Below, one piece after another: positions 11,196 to 24,100 of a DNA stretch of 64,000 nucleotides; the first letter of the stretch is position 1; each line of letters starts with the position of its first letter. This DNA comes from Styela clava (taxonomy: Eukaryota > Chordata > Ascidiacea > Stolidobranchia > Styelidae): assembly GCF_964204865.1 (NCBI RefSeq), contig NC_135264.1, forward strand, positions 2,108,001 through 2,172,000, read 5' to 3'. The translations under genes and the position numbers were made by a program. The notes below the pieces were generated by a model. It saw nothing but the letters and a program-made list of their open reading frames with translations, made no database searches and was not told the DNA's origin.

Positions 11196-14168
11196 ATGGC
11201 TTGTGATAGTGTTAGTAATAGTGAATTCCAATTAGATCATCTTGATAATTCTGTCACATGCAACAATGTGGAAGTTGCAAATTTATATTCAATTCAAACC
11301 CTGTCAAACTTAAGTATTTTTCATGTGAATATCAGATCCCTCATGAAAAATTTAGACGAATTGACCACGCTTCTATCCAATTTTTCTTCACCTCCACACA
11401 TAATTGCAATAAGTGAAACAAAATTATCTGATAACCATGATTTTAATATACCTATTGATGGGTACAGCTTCATACATGCGCCATCTGCCACTAAAGCAGG
11501 TGGTGTTGGTGCATTTATAAGAGATGATATCACCTACTCTGAAATTACAGAGCTTGACCTTAATAATTATTCTAACTGCGAAAATCTGTGGTTCGAAGTC
11601 AGTTTGGTGAACACTTGCAATAACCTAGTAATCGGCGTTATATATAAACATCCTCGCAATGATATTTTAAATTTTACTGATGCATTTGAAACTTCTTTAT
11701 CCAAAATGGCACATAAACACTTTTTGATTGTAGGGGATTTTAATATTAATTTATTTTCAACTTCTACTAATACCCAAGTTGCCAGTTATGTTAACATGCT
11801 TATGTCACATAATGCCACTTCCCTGATAACAAAGCCCACTAGAATAAGTCGTACTTCAGCAACGTTAATTGACCACATCTACACTAATATGAGCAATTCA
11901 CAAATCAATTCTTTTGTCATTCTGTCTGATATCACAGACCATTTTCCGATTATGTGTTGCCTGAATGGCATAAAACCAACATCTTCTAATAATTGTGTAT
12001 TGTCAAGGGACATGTCCACATTCTCTCTGGACACTTTTCGTTCAGATATAATAGGCATTCTTAACAACCAATTCACCACACTTCAATTAAATTCACAAAA
12101 CTTTGACAGTGTCTTTGACGAATTTGTACAATCATTTGTTTCTTTGATTGATCGACATGCCCCTTTACAACCACTTTCACGTCGTCAGAAAAGGATAAGA
12201 CTAAAACCCTGGCTTACTAAAGGATTGATTACTTGTATTCGACGCAAAAATAAATTATTCAAATCTCATTTTTTGAGGGGTAACAGCTCTCAATGCTCGT
12301 ACTTTAAAAATTATCGGAATGTTCTGACAAGAACTGTAGATAGAGCAAAGCAAATTTATTACCAAAACCTTATTGCCCAAAACAGAGGCAACCCGAGATC
12401 GACATGGCAAATAGTTAACCAAATTACGCACACGCATAATAAATCAAGACAAAAAGTTAAGGAAATTTATCTGAAAAATGGCAGTATCACCAAAGATGAC
12501 TTTTCGATATCAACTGAATTTAATGAGTACTTCTCAACCATAGGGTCCAGCCTCTCAGAAAAGTTTTCTAATGATTCGGGTAACTTCAAACAACTTCTTC
12601 ATAATCCTCTGAGCCAGTCTATATTTTTGAGTCCAACTACTTCTAATGAATTGTTGGTAGAAATTCAAAATTTGAAGGATAGGAAGGCAGTTGGGCCAGA
12701 TAATATTCCAGCTCGCTTTCTTAAATTAGTTGCTGACCTCATCGCTCCATGTCTGACAGAGTTCTTCAATTGCTCACTCTCTCTCGGCATATTTCCTTCT
12801 TCTCTCAAAATTGCAAGAGTAATTCCTCTTCTTAAATCTGGAAATAAAAAACTCGTGTCAAATTATAGACCGATATCAATCCTTTCAACGATTGATAAAA
12901 TTTTTGAACGCCTGATTCATAAGAGGCTTACTAGTTTTTTCAATAAATATGATGTCATAAATAAATCTCAATTCGGTTTTCAAAACAGTCATTCCACATC
13001 GCATGCTATTTTAGACACTACATCATTTATCTATGATAGACTAGAAAAGAAAGAGTATGTTAGTGCAACTTTTTTAGACTTAAAAAAAGCTTTCGATACT
13101 GTAAATCATGACATCCTGATTTACAAGTTGAAACATTATGGTATTAGGGGTATAGCAAATAAACTCATTTCTAGTTACTTAAGCGGTCGATCACAGTATG
13201 TTCAAGTAGGTTCTTATTGTTCTCCTCCCTTACCAGTGACTCATGGAGTTCCACAAGGTAGCTGTTTGGGTCCATTGTTATTTTTAGTATATGTTAACGA
13301 CATATCTCATTGTTCTTCATTATTCTCGAAATTATTTGCAGATGATACCAATCTCCTTGACAGTGACAAATCCTGTGCAGCCCTTGAATTAAGGGTGAAC
13401 ACTGAAATTGCTAAAGTAGCAAACTGGATGCGATCAAACAAATTAACAATAAACATAAATAAATCTAAAACTATGTTAATATCGCCTAAAAGTAAAGCAC
13501 AAAATGGTTTAGTAGTCCAAATTGATGACACAGAACTTGAAAATGTAAATTTTTATAAATATCTGGGTATTCATATTGATAACAAAATGAAGTGGGACAT
13601 TCAAATATCCAAACTGGCTGTTAAACTATCCAAGTCAGTTGGGATACTATATAGACTTCAGCGATTTGCTTCACTCACAACATTACGTATGGTCTACCAC
13701 TCCTTATTTCAGTCACACATTCAATATGGCATTGTTGCATGGGGCTTGGCTGATAAAAATTTATTACGTAATATTGAAATTATGCAGAATCGAGCAATTC
13801 GCGCTATCTCCAATGTCGGTTATCGCACTCATCTGACTCCTATTTACCACAGTATTCGCATAATTAAAATGGTGGATATGCATAAATTCGAAGTGCTAAA
13901 AATAATGCACCTACATCACAACAAAAAACTCCCTCCTGCATTCACTAATTATTTTATGAAGCAGAGTGATGTTCACTCATATGGAACAAGGTCCTCGACC
14001 AGTTGCTCATATTTTTTGAATCGTTTTTCTACCAAACTAACCCAACGCTCAATCAAGTTCATTGGAGTAAAGTTATGGAATTTGCTTCCTGAAACAATTC
14101 GTACAAGTAACTATAATTCTTTTAAATGTAAATTGAAAACTTTATACCTTGAAGCTTATAGGTGCTAG
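11196..14168 (+). CDS. LINE ORF2 protein: AP endonuclease and reverse transcriptase
   Basis: A 990-residue polyprotein with all hallmarks of a Jockey/CR1-type LINE. The APE-like endonuclease shows FHVNIRSL (about 42-49), ISETKL (72-77), HFLIVGDFNINL (near 180) and SDITDHFPI (near 250). The reverse transcriptase begins near 495 with KAVGPDNIP, then VIPLLKSGN, NYRPISILS, ATFLDLKKAFDTVNH, HGVPQGSCLGPLLF and FADDTNLL with catalytic Asp 716-717. A thumb and C-terminal region without an obvious RNase H follows. The protein nicks target DNA and copies element RNA from the nick. All catalytic blocks are present and the frame is uninterrupted, so it may be active. The first ATG after the spacer is used, and a short leader precedes the endonuclease. 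Confidence 0.93.
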   Translation: MACDSVSNSEFQLDHLDNSVTCNNVEVANLYSIQTLSNLSIFHVNIRSLMKNLDELTTLLSNFSSPPHIIAISETKLSDNHDFNIPIDGYSFIHAPSATKAGGVGAFIRDDITYSEITELDLNNYSNCENLWFEVSLVNTCNNLVIGVIYKHPRNDILNFTDAFETSLSKMAHKHFLIVGDFNINLFSTSTNTQVASYVNMLMSHNATSLITKPTRISRTSATLIDHIYTNMSNSQINSFVILSDITDHFPIMCCLNGIKPTSSNNCVLSRDMSTFSLDTFRSDIIGILNNQFTTLQLNSQNFDSVFDEFVQSFVSLIDRHAPLQPLSRRQKRIRLKPWLTKGLITCIRRKNKLFKSHFLRGNSSQCSYFKNYRNVLTRTVDRAKQIYYQNLIAQNRGNPRSTWQIVNQITHTHNKSRQKVKEIYLKNGSITKDDFSISTEFNEYFSTIGSSLSEKFSNDSGNFKQLLHNPLSQSIFLSPTTSNELLVEIQNLKDRKAVGPDNIPARFLKLVADLIAPCLTEFFNCSLSLGIFPSSLKIARVIPLLKSGNKKLVSNYRPISILSTIDKIFERLIHKRLTSFFNKYDVINKSQFGFQNSHSTSHAILDTTSFIYDRLEKKEYVSATFLDLKKAFDTVNHDILIYKLKHYGIRGIANKLISSYLSGRSQYVQVGSYCSPPLPVTHGVPQGSCLGPLLFLVYVNDISHCSSLFSKLFADDTNLLDSDKSCAALELRVNTEIAKVANWMRSNKLTININKSKTMLISPKSKAQNGLVVQIDDTELENVNFYKYLGIHIDNKMKWDIQISKLAVKLSKSVGILYRLQRFASLTTLRMVYHSLFQSHIQYGIVAWGLADKNLLRNIEIMQNRAIRAISNVGYRTHLTPIYHSIRIIKMVDMHKFEVLKIMHLHHNKKLPPAFTNYFMKQSDVHSYGTRSSTSCSYFLNRFSTKLTQRSIKFIGVKLWNLLPETIRTSNYNSFKCKLKTLYLEAYRC

Positions 14169-14599
14169 CAGTCTAACTTGTTCCGTTATAAGTAAGATTC
14201 CTGTACCCATCCATGTTCCTCTACTGAACAGCTGTATCCATTATTTTTTTTTATGACAGCTAAATGCTGTACCTCTTTTGCTGGCTGTTTCATGTTTTAC
14301 TATGTCATTTTTTGCCAACTTCTCATGTGCAATTTATATAGTGCATACCGGTACTTCACCTTACTGTGACGGAAACTCGTCGTCGTCTACTTTCCACATA
14401 TAATAGCTATCAAATGGCAACCCAGTTGCTTGGGACGCTACTTCAGTCCTTTTTAGTGCTGGGTCGTATGACTCAGCATTATTTTATGTTTTGAATTCAT
14501 CGATGCGCATCTTAAACACCAGATGTCGCTAATGAGCCTTCTTCTGAATGAATCGTACTGGCGGTTCTTGTAGTGTGGTTATTTACAATTAAATTTATT

Positions 14600-14807
14600 T
14601 CGAATCTATTGTCTTTCCATGATTTGTGCATTTTATTTCGGATCTATTGTTGTCTTTCCATGATTTTTGTATTTTTGAAGATAATTTTTCCTTTTTTGTT
14701 GTCGAATCCACTGTTGTCTTTCCATGATTTGTGTATTTTATTTCGAATCTATTATTGTATTTCAATGATTTGTGTATTTCTGAAGATAAATTTTCGTTTT
14801 TTTGTTG
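14600..14807 (+). repeat. Two-copy tandem duplication in the LINE 3' UTR
   Basis: A unit of about 104 bases is present twice (about 14,600-14,703 and 14,704-14,807). Each copy holds CCATGATTTGTG...TTTTATTTCG, then a second CATGATTT block ending in GAAGATAA(T/A)TTTTC and a TTTTTTGTTGT run. Within a unit the two halves also resemble one another, suggesting stepwise growth. Confidence 0.75.
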
Positions 14808-14974
14808 TTCTATATGCTTCATTGCTATATTTGCTGCTTTAATACAGCACCAAGGTGTCGCTGACTAGATGACTCATTGAGTCTATTCGCGACCCCGCGT
14901 CAATTGCAATGAATCAATGTTTTTCGTTTTTTCAATTTACTGTGTTTTCTTTTGCCTCATATTGATTCTTGCAT

Positions 14975-15015
14975 GACGAAATAAAATATCTGAATCTGAA
15001 TCTGAATCTGAATTA
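14975..15015 (+). terminator. LINE 3' end: AATAAAA signal and TCTGAA tail
   Basis: AAATAAAATATC is followed by about four direct copies of TCTGAA. The short repeat marks the 3' terminus of the LINE, and the AATAAA motif could serve as its polyadenylation signal. Confidence 0.7.
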
Positions 15016-18000
15016 AATATTAAAAAATGGCAACACAGTTCATTAGTTGGGGAATACTTGACAGAACAATCCACTAGTTTGTTATTTAGCAAACAGTTTT
15101 TACCAAACTTCGACTTTCTGCCCTTGTGACATGGTTTCCATTTAATCAACCGGAAATTATTCACACACTTGCTGCCCTTGTTCAGGCAAGGTAGCAAATT
15201 CCCTAGCGCTTAACATAGCAGTGATAACTTGTTGACGTTTTATTCTAGCGGCTTATGAAAAATGCGAATCTACTAACATTTGTCGCAGGAATAATTCCTA
15301 TTATATTACTCATATCAAGTTGCAATTCTATTAGTATTGTTTTTACTTGTTGTTGGTGCCTAGACCTTGATTTGACGTTTGAACAAAATATCAAATTATA
15401 AAAAAAAAACTACTTATACTATTTTCTGAAAATATAAATAAGTCATATTGAGCCACCGACTGCGAAGGTTTTTCTGATATAAAAGATGGATTACTGTTAT
15501 GTATTGCGTAAACGATATCAAAGTCGGATTACTTCGATCATTTGATTTCATTGGTTATGAAATTAACAACATGGGGCAGGATCTGTTAACATTCTCTTTC
15601 GTGGTGACCAGGATAGCTTAAAATGAATATTTAGGAGACTGTTTTGAGTTTATTATAATAGGCCATGGAAGTAGATTTTGAATGACACGTTGAATAAGAT
15701 TAAGTTTATCTCATCCTAACTGTTACAAATAGCTCGGGTGTTGAAAATGTGATCGATACTTCAAACCAAAAATCCAAATCATGATCTAAATATCTAGCCT
15801 TTCTCAACAATATTAGATCTGTGTGAATTCATGAACAAACATTTTGAACAAATGTACAGATGTTTGGCATGGAACGACGCCAATGGAAAAAGGTTTTCTG
15901 TCGTGAAACGACATTGCCACAAATTTATATATAAAAACATATTTGCGATTATGGGGGACGGACCATAGCTGGTCAAAGGGCTGTGTTCGAGAGCTCTCAT
16001 CCACAACGTCAAATATTTACCCTTGGTGACAGTAAACACGTTCATATATTATAGGCCAGTTTATTTCTCTTCTCTGGTTTGTTATGTTAACTTGATTTTC
16101 GGCAATTAAATGTCAAATGTAAGGTCACACCAGGACACTTGACACGAGAAATTATATTCATGTCAAAGGATTACGTCATTTTAACTCTTTGAACTCTGAC
16201 AGCTCTGAGCGAAGTTACTCGCTCACCCTGAAGGTTCGCGGCGCCGTATTGGTAGAACAATAAAATAAGTCTAAATACTGACTATTTGGCACGCTTATAA
16301 TTTTTTACCAATTATAGGTAGCACGTTGTGTGACATTTCAATTGAAAGGAAATTTTATCGTGCATTCAGACTGTATTTTCCATTTCGAAATACATTTTGT
16401 CAAAATTAATAAAATTGACCCTAATCTAACAGTGATTTTTCTGCATGTATGTGAGTTTTGGCTTGAAATTTTGTTACTTTGGTACAAAATATACTGCCAA
16501 TATTTGATGTTCATAAAGAGTTTTTTGTGAGCTTTTTGTTGATATTCGAATTACTATTGTGGCTGCCATATAACCAATTTTATATTTAAATATTTAATTG
16601 TGTATCATTGTGTCGAGTGAACAACTTCGATAAGCGGCCATGACGCACTGATTACGCAGCTACGCAAAAGCCGATCACGTGACTACCGTCATGAAGATGT
16701 TGATAAGTACGTTCGAAAAGTATTGCGTGGCAAAATGCGCAATATAACTTTCACGACGACGTTCTCAGCGGGACATCGGTCGCCGAGTATCAATATGATA
16801 TTAACCCTGTATGGATTGAAGTACCGACGTCGAGTACTGCGTGCAGTAATAGCGAAGTGAAGGGAAGTTACTATCGTCATATAAAATTTCACTTGGAAAA
16901 TGTTTTATTCGCCCATCAGTATTTGTTCAAATATCAACCAAAATAAGTACTTGCCTGCTCTGCAGATCGAAATATCTGATTGTACGAATGTTAGGCGAAG
17001 CAAGTGGATGGATCAATATCTGAGAAAACTAATAATGCAAAAAGAGCAACTCTTATTCCAACAAGATCATATGCGTCGCCAGAACTAGATACCCTACCGC
17101 AAAACGCCAGTTCTAATAATAGATGCGTCGTATAAATTTACATTATTGCCAAAAAACCAAGCCAGCTGCTAAAGACAAAGCGTTGCTGAAACGATGCGAG
17201 ACAGTATATATGTACAAATACTGTAATGAGTACCTATGTATAGGTAACGAAACCAACAATCATTGGTATAACTGGCACAACAAAGTGCAATATTGGATTT
17301 AGAATGTGTCTTTTATCTGCATAATATTTTCATGTTCTTCATTGTTCCGGGCACAACAAAGTGCAATATTCAATTTAAAATTTTTAGCAAGCAGTCTTTC
17401 ATGTACATACATTTTTCATGGTCTTTATTGTTCCGTTATTTGCTAATAAAATCCAAATCTTGTTCCTATGGCGTAATGGGGCTTGAGCGGGCAGTCAAAG
17501 TCAAAGCGTAGTGCGAATTTTGAATGCGTAGCATCGGGTTAATTAATTACTTCCTGCGGACATTTAAATAATAACATCTCGACGTAACGTTATTGCGGAT
17601 ATCGTCACGTTAATTTGCATTTGCGTAATATACGTAAAGTTGTGCGTGACGAGACGTAGCCTCTCTTCAACGAGAACATCATTTTGACGCAGCGTCGCTG
17701 TTAAATTTACAGATAATCTAATATATTTGGCCATAAAATTTGAATGGCTCATCGTAAAATCGTTTTGGATACGTATATAAAAAGCTATTCAAATTCTCCA
17801 CATATATTGCCGATTGAATATGTGGATATTTAGGCGAGAAGTCGAAATTCTTTATATTAAATATTTGTTATCATACAATAATTTCATACGCACTTTCAAA
17901 TTGCCAATTTTACTGAAACATCGTATATTAGAGCACCGATATTTACAATATAATTAGTCCCAATACCAAGCTTTCATGCAATATAAAATTTATTTAAATA

Positions 18001-18057
18001 CTCATTGTGGTTCTTGAGATACGAGATCATAAAGTTGATTCCTTCCGACACGAAAAA
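15016..18057. other. Gene-free stretch
   Basis: No gene could be supported: short frames only, no splice-linked coding series recognised. CpG-richer patches at about 16,600-16,860 and 17,515-17,720 stand out from the AT-rich background but have no visible ends or coding sense. A 76-base direct duplication is listed separately. Confidence 0.45.
17274..17425 (+). repeat. Local direct duplication, 2 x about 76 bases
   Basis: GGCACAACAAAGTGCAATAT occurs at about 17,274 and again at 17,350. Each copy is followed by AT-rich DNA and a TTTCATG(T/G)TCTTCATTGTTCCG-like block. The copies are diverged. It is a simple tandem duplication. Confidence 0.7.
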
Positions 18058-18120
18058 CAAGCCGGTAAACCGGCTTGCCGGGGCACAGAGCGTACTCAAA
18101 CAAGCCGGTAAACCGGCTTG
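18058..18120. repeat. Pair of identical perfect hairpins
   Basis: CAAGCCGGTAAACCGGCTTG occurs at 18,058-18,077 and again at 18,101-18,120. Each is an 8-bp perfect stem (CAAGCCGG/CCGGCTTG) with a TAAA loop. Both copies are followed by CCGGG, and they are 43 bases apart. The block is GC-rich in an AT-rich setting. It could be a terminus or footprint of a mobile element or a protein-binding site. Confidence 0.85.
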
Positions 18121-21100
18121 CCGGGTTCAAGCGGTTAAAATATCGGACTAGCGGTTACGAACTAACTACCCGGCAATAATAAATTATGAAACAAACACGA
18201 CTAGAACAAACTTTACAACTGAGAAGAAAATGAGTTTTCGTCATCCATCCTTAACTTATTTTTACTGATTCCTTTGTTATCAGTAACGACATGTCTGGAA
18301 TGTAAAATTCGCACGAAACCAAGTTTACTGTTGGCTAATTTGGGTTGTTATCAGACCAAGTCTTTTTTTGCTGTTTGCTTTCCGAAGAACTCGCCATGAC
18401 CAATTATCCTCAAAATTCTTTCAAAAAAAAATAATTGGAAATGAATATGAGAATCTCATTCATCATTCTTGTAGTTGGAGCAGTTCTCCGTTAAGTTGTT
18501 CGAACTTACGTCATTATTGTCATTATCGTTACTTCTCTACTGTAAGAAGAAAATAAAAACAAGCAGTAAAAACAAAATTCTGGAAGTAAACTGAAACGAA
18601 AAGGTAGCCATGGGTGAGATTTCAACACTTAAAATGATAAAAGTTATGTATCTTCAGTCGCTTTTATTTAAAATCCACTATTTTTTTGAGAAATGAAACA
18701 ACAACTAAATGTTTATGCAATTTTATTGTATACGTGTGTGACATATCAATACACATGCAACCGTACTATTTTAAACTTGGTTTTATCCTTTGATGTTGTA
18801 TAAAACTTTGCTTGTATAGAGTTAGAAAATGTTTCAACAAATCTATATTTTAGTTGAGAAGGGCGGATCCATAACTGTTTACGTTCGATGTAAATCATAA
18901 GGCGTCTTTTCGTTTAACTATTTAAAACAAGTTAATTCATTTTTAAGAAGATAAGGGAATTTGAAGTATTGATGAAGCTTATCAATTTAGTTACAGAACG
19001 ATGAAGGGCTTGCTTGGAATCTTATCTGATGACAGTGAGTTTGGAATTCGCCACACATTGGCTGCAATTCAAAATCCATTGATTGAAAGCATTAATTCAA
19101 GACAACGAAAGTACATAACCCATACAATCCATAACGTTAGGGTTGCTGACGATACACAATTTTTTCAAATAAAAGTACTTAAATCGTAATTCAAAGTAAG
19201 GCTTAGAAATATTCACGCCAGAGTGACAATTGGATACAGGGGATATTGGCAAACGTCAAAATTTGTAATCATTGCGGCGTTATCATCTTAATTTATGAAA
19301 AGGTAAGGGGAATCTAAGATGCTGCGTGATCTATTGTTGAATTGGTATATTCATCACCCAATTTATAAATGATAAATAACCATGGCGACATAAAATTGAA
19401 ACGTTAATTGCGCTTTCCCTGTTACACGAGCATAAATATATATAATATATGTTTAGTACCACCAACCACAATCTTTTTTGTTAGTAGAGTTACCAAATTT
19501 AAATATTGAACTTTGAAATAAATCACTTGATGAGGCTGACTCAAAGACTATACCGCTCTGTGCCACTTAACTTATTTGAGCTAACTTACCGGACTATTTC
19601 AAAAACTTTTTAAATTTAAGTAAAGAAAATTCATCTTTCATTTAGTTCGTGTTCAATTTCGACCTCACATAAATTTTTGTATTAAATAAAACCAGGACAT
19701 TTTATCGATTGAAATATTTCGGATTATCGAAGTGGAAATTAATAACGCTGTTTCGCGGCCAGTATGTTCTGTTGAATATAGTAGTTATTTCAATTTAACA
19801 AAATCAGCCTTAAGATGCTAATTTGAATTTAATGCATACTGTACAATTTTCTCTGATACATGCAATTAAATTTCCCAATCAACGTCATGAAAATCTTACT
19901 TGACTTACTTAAATATATATATATATATATACAAGGTCATATGCACATATTAGGAACAAATCTACAAGCGCATTGATGACCAGTTCGTGACAGTTGTTTT
20001 ATGTGGCTTAACTAAATTATCTTCGATTACATTTCAAATGTGACGTCAAAGATGGTTACTTGTTTATATGCGGGATCTCTAAATGAGTATAGCTGTGACG
20101 TCTTTTTGGCACAAAAACACCAGACCGATGGTGAAACAAGATTCTTCTTTAATTAGTGCAAATTAGGAATCCGAATTCACAATTTGGGAATTCGTTAAAA
20201 GCACATTGATGTAAAATTGAATTGACGTTTCCTTTCTGAGTACATTAAACTCGTTTAGATTATAAATAATATATCCATTAGATCAACACTAAGTGGGTAT
20301 TCGGAAAACCAAAGTACTAGAAAACACCAAAAATAATTATTTCACAACTCATTTTTTGGTTTTGCTCGTGAAATAAATCGAACTTGAAATCTACCACATT
20401 TGAAGCAATAAGAGAGCTACCACGAAAGTTGTGATCACTAACTGTGACTAACATACCTGAGTGGGGAGCGGCATTATTAAGCCACATCCCCTCGATACTA
20501 GAAACGGGTATTATGATGTCAAGATTTCTGGTATCATGACGTCTTATCTTTCATTAGAGCCACTTAATATGTTTCAATATTTTAGTTATTACCTAATATA
20601 CTTGCGCGATTAGTGCAGGAATCTCACCTATAATTGCGATTCGAGCATTTCACGGGAACGCGGTCACAGTTAATTTTTTACGTTGTATAAATATTTGAAA
20701 TAATACATTAAAGGAAAGATAATAATAAAATATTATAATATTTTTTTTTATCAAATGAGTGGTACTGTCGAATGGAATTTGGGTAATGGTTGTGAATGTG
20801 ATCAACGTCTTTTTGTCATTAAATAGTTAACATATAGAAAGTGTCACGTGCCTATGGATACGCGGACAAACTGATTTGTTACTGAGGGAAATTGATATGA
20901 AACTTTAACGACACCGTTTGATGGCTGATTCTCGAAAGAGTGTCAACGGCAAACTTAAAAGGGTATTTGAGATTACAGATCATCAAAACAAAAGTTTTCA
21001 TATTAGATTAGCATCTGGGTACAGAAAAATAGAAATGTTAGTTGTTGTCTTTCTTAATTTGGTGCACATCGTTCATTTCCATCTCCATCTCACAGAGCAA

Positions 21101-24100
21101 TCATTTTACTGTCACTTGCAACGCACAGTTTTTATTCATACCAATTGTTCCAATTTTCAAGTTACATCGAAAAGCACCGACTGATTCTGTTTCAAAATAA
21201 GTCCAAATAAAAAACTATTGGCTTTTGATTGTGTTTATACAACGTGTTTTCGAAAATGTTTAAATCATTTTTTTAATTGTTGTTTTATCCCAGATTACAT
21301 ACGACTATAGAATATGCAATTCTGATTTATGACGGCACATATGGTTATGGATAGATTCGGCTTTCGGCTAATAATGTTACATAACAACAGGTTATTGTGC
21401 TTTTATTAATTTGAGAGCTATTAGTAGAAAAAGTATTAAAACTCACTATGTTTAAAGAAATCAATATATTTCAAAAAACCCTGGGGTGAAAACAACAAAA
21501 TTATTACGGGTTGCAAAAGACTGTATATATGATTCATTCCTATTATGGATAAATAAATTGCTATGATAGAAGTTAATCGCAGTGAAAGGGTTGCAAGATG
21601 TAGAGAGAGAAAATGTGACACTCTTTCTCTGCTTTTAGAATAATAATATTGAATTAAATCATAAAAATCAAATTTTTATCCTGATTTTTTGGTAAAATGT
21701 ATTTTCTAATAGTGGGTGTTATGGCGTCAGTATACGATACGAATTCAAATATCACCAATTCTGTGATTATGTAAATTGCCATTGTGTTTAAAAACTTGTG
21801 GTTGACTCGTACAATTCTCGCATATAACGAACATCGAAATTTAAGAAGCTTTGTTACAAAAATATGGTAATGCACATTGCAATAGCTAGCAATAAAGCGC
21901 CATGCTAAACTTTTACGTACCAATCCCCTATTTAACAGAGACTATCGCGACAAATATATATCATTTCATATTTATCGGTCAAGCTCGTTCTTGCATAAAA
22001 CATACTTATTGTTTGACATCTTACCACAGGGGAATCGCGAAATTGAATTAGCACAAATCCGTTTTTCTTTTTTGTGTGTGCTGATACGAGCGGAAAATTT
22101 AAATATAAAATTGAATTTGTGGTCAATCAGAATCAGTCAGACATGCTTAATGAAACGCTATTGACATTTACATAGCTTTAAACAAAAGTGAAGATTTCAC
22201 TGCATTAACACAAATTTTATATTATTATGTTAAAATGTGAGAAGATATTGTGAATCATTTACCTAACTATGTCGTATGTTGTGGAACTGAAGGTCCAAAG
22301 AGCCCTGCCAATAAGGTTATGTAAAATGCCTTTAATAAAAGGCATCCTGTCTATAAGAATTAAAAACCTTTTGATTCTGAGAATCTATCAAATTCCGAAT
22401 TTTCCATATGAATGCGGTTATGAATGCTATTATTACTGCAGATCAAATACCGCGCCTTTTTCTATTTTGCTTGAAATACTAATTTCCTTATCATGATGTA
22501 GATGCAGTGTGAACAACCTTTAGCTACAAGGTTTGAAATTTAATGTACCATTTAAATATATGAGTCAATGTGGTCGAATTTCTGAGAATTTAGATATACC
22601 GACACAAATTCAAAGCAAATTCCAAAACAAACTGATTCATGGCGAAATTTCCTCTTCAGTTAAAAAACAGTTGATTGGTGCTAGCATGACGCAGATACAA
22701 TTATCTCCCTGGATTAACCTTTTGATCGAATCACAACATCATACCAATCGATCGCGCTCATCCGTCCAGCCAATCCACGTGCAAACATCACTGAAGCATA
22801 GACCCACGTGACTGATAAGCGAGTATATTAGCCCGCAGTGTGTGGTTTTATCCCCTGTTGGCAACTGTCGAAAGTGAGCAATACCTCAGGGTATGAAAGG
22901 TATTTATTGTAATAAAATAGCATTTTATTAGGATTAAAACGGTGCTAATTTCCATATCATAAATTCCAAAAATAAATAACCATACATATTTTTTATACGT
23001 TTGTGTAAAAATGCGTTTTGGTGTTTTATTTAATTATATTTCTACCAGAATTCGTAGGAAATGATTGGTCAAGATATTTACACTATAAAACATTTCACCA
23101 TGTGAAACACACGTTTAAATTTTTACTGAATGATATTAAAAATGTGGTTAAATTATCCCTGTTATCAATATCCTAACTAAATGATTTGTTTGAAAAAGTA
23201 TTCAAAAAAATTTCAAAATCAATTTATTGAAAAATAACTATTGAAAATAGCAGAAAATATCTTTGTTCCATGAAGTATATCCCATGATTATTTCTCCTGT
23301 TTTAAATTAAATCTCGGCACTCTTGCTAAGGTGGAAATAGCGCAAAGGAACATCTGATCATGGTTATACATTCCAGTCGATACAACCGTATCAGGGTAAG
23401 TTCAGTAAACACGCGAGATATCATACGCTTACAGCTGATCTCTACAAAAGACAGGATTTTTGTCGAGTTCCAGCAGTGCGTTAAGGGCGTCTGAGCCGGG
23501 GTTGTCGAGTTGCTCATACGAGGAAATGTGCAGGACTTCGAATCGTTCCAAGTTTATCGTTTCTCAAGAGTTTTTGTGATTTGTCAACGTTGCTTCGGCC
23601 TAACAACAGAATTAGATAAACAAATGCAGATATTTACCAACATGTTTTAATTAGTCCAGTATGGATTGGTTGCCTTAGAAGTGTTCTATGTGCGACCATG
23701 ACGAACGAACGTAAACGAATGTCGTAGCTAATAAACCGTAAAGATTTTCGATGCATTTATTCAAAAAATAAATATCAGAACTTGCACATTTACTGGCAAA
23801 CGAGTCATCAAATCGAGTCAGAGTAGTAAGATTTTAAAAATACAATATGAACAACAATTTGGCTCGGGATTTGTAACGGTTTTATTTGGACGCATAAGTC
23901 CAGAATGCTCCATTTGCAAGCGTGTTACGTTCTTGCAACGAGACAGATATGTCGATATATAGCTTGTTTCTAAATGAAATGAATTTACAATAATTAAGTA
24001 TAATATCGATTATTATAGTGAAGAAAAGTTGATATTTATAAGAAAAATGATTCATCAAGAATACTAGGTTTTTGTTTTGAAAGTTTGTTGGGTATGTCTT

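Larger units (their letters stand above)
9911..15015 (+). mobile_element. Near-complete CR1/Jockey-type LINE, copy 1
   Basis: A non-LTR retrotransposon with a 5' UTR, ORF1 (10,084-11,061), a 134-base spacer, ORF2 (11,196-14,168), a 3' UTR with an internal duplication, and a terminal TCTGAA microsatellite instead of a long poly(A) tail. Such 3' simple repeats are usual in CR1/L2-like clades. The 5' edge is set where homology with the antisense copy begins (CATTATTCGCTATTTGATT). A second copy of that block lies just upstream at about 9,892, so the true start could be there. No clear target duplication was found. Both ORFs are open, so this copy may be young. Confidence 0.9.

Noticed and set aside
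14573-14842. Overlapping frames of 75-89 codons on both strands
   Set aside because: Produced by the tandem duplication in the LINE 3' UTR; low-complexity composition.
16900-17088. 62-codon frame MFYSPISICSNINQNK...
   Set aside because: No recognisable domain, no linked exons and no conservation to examine in this window.
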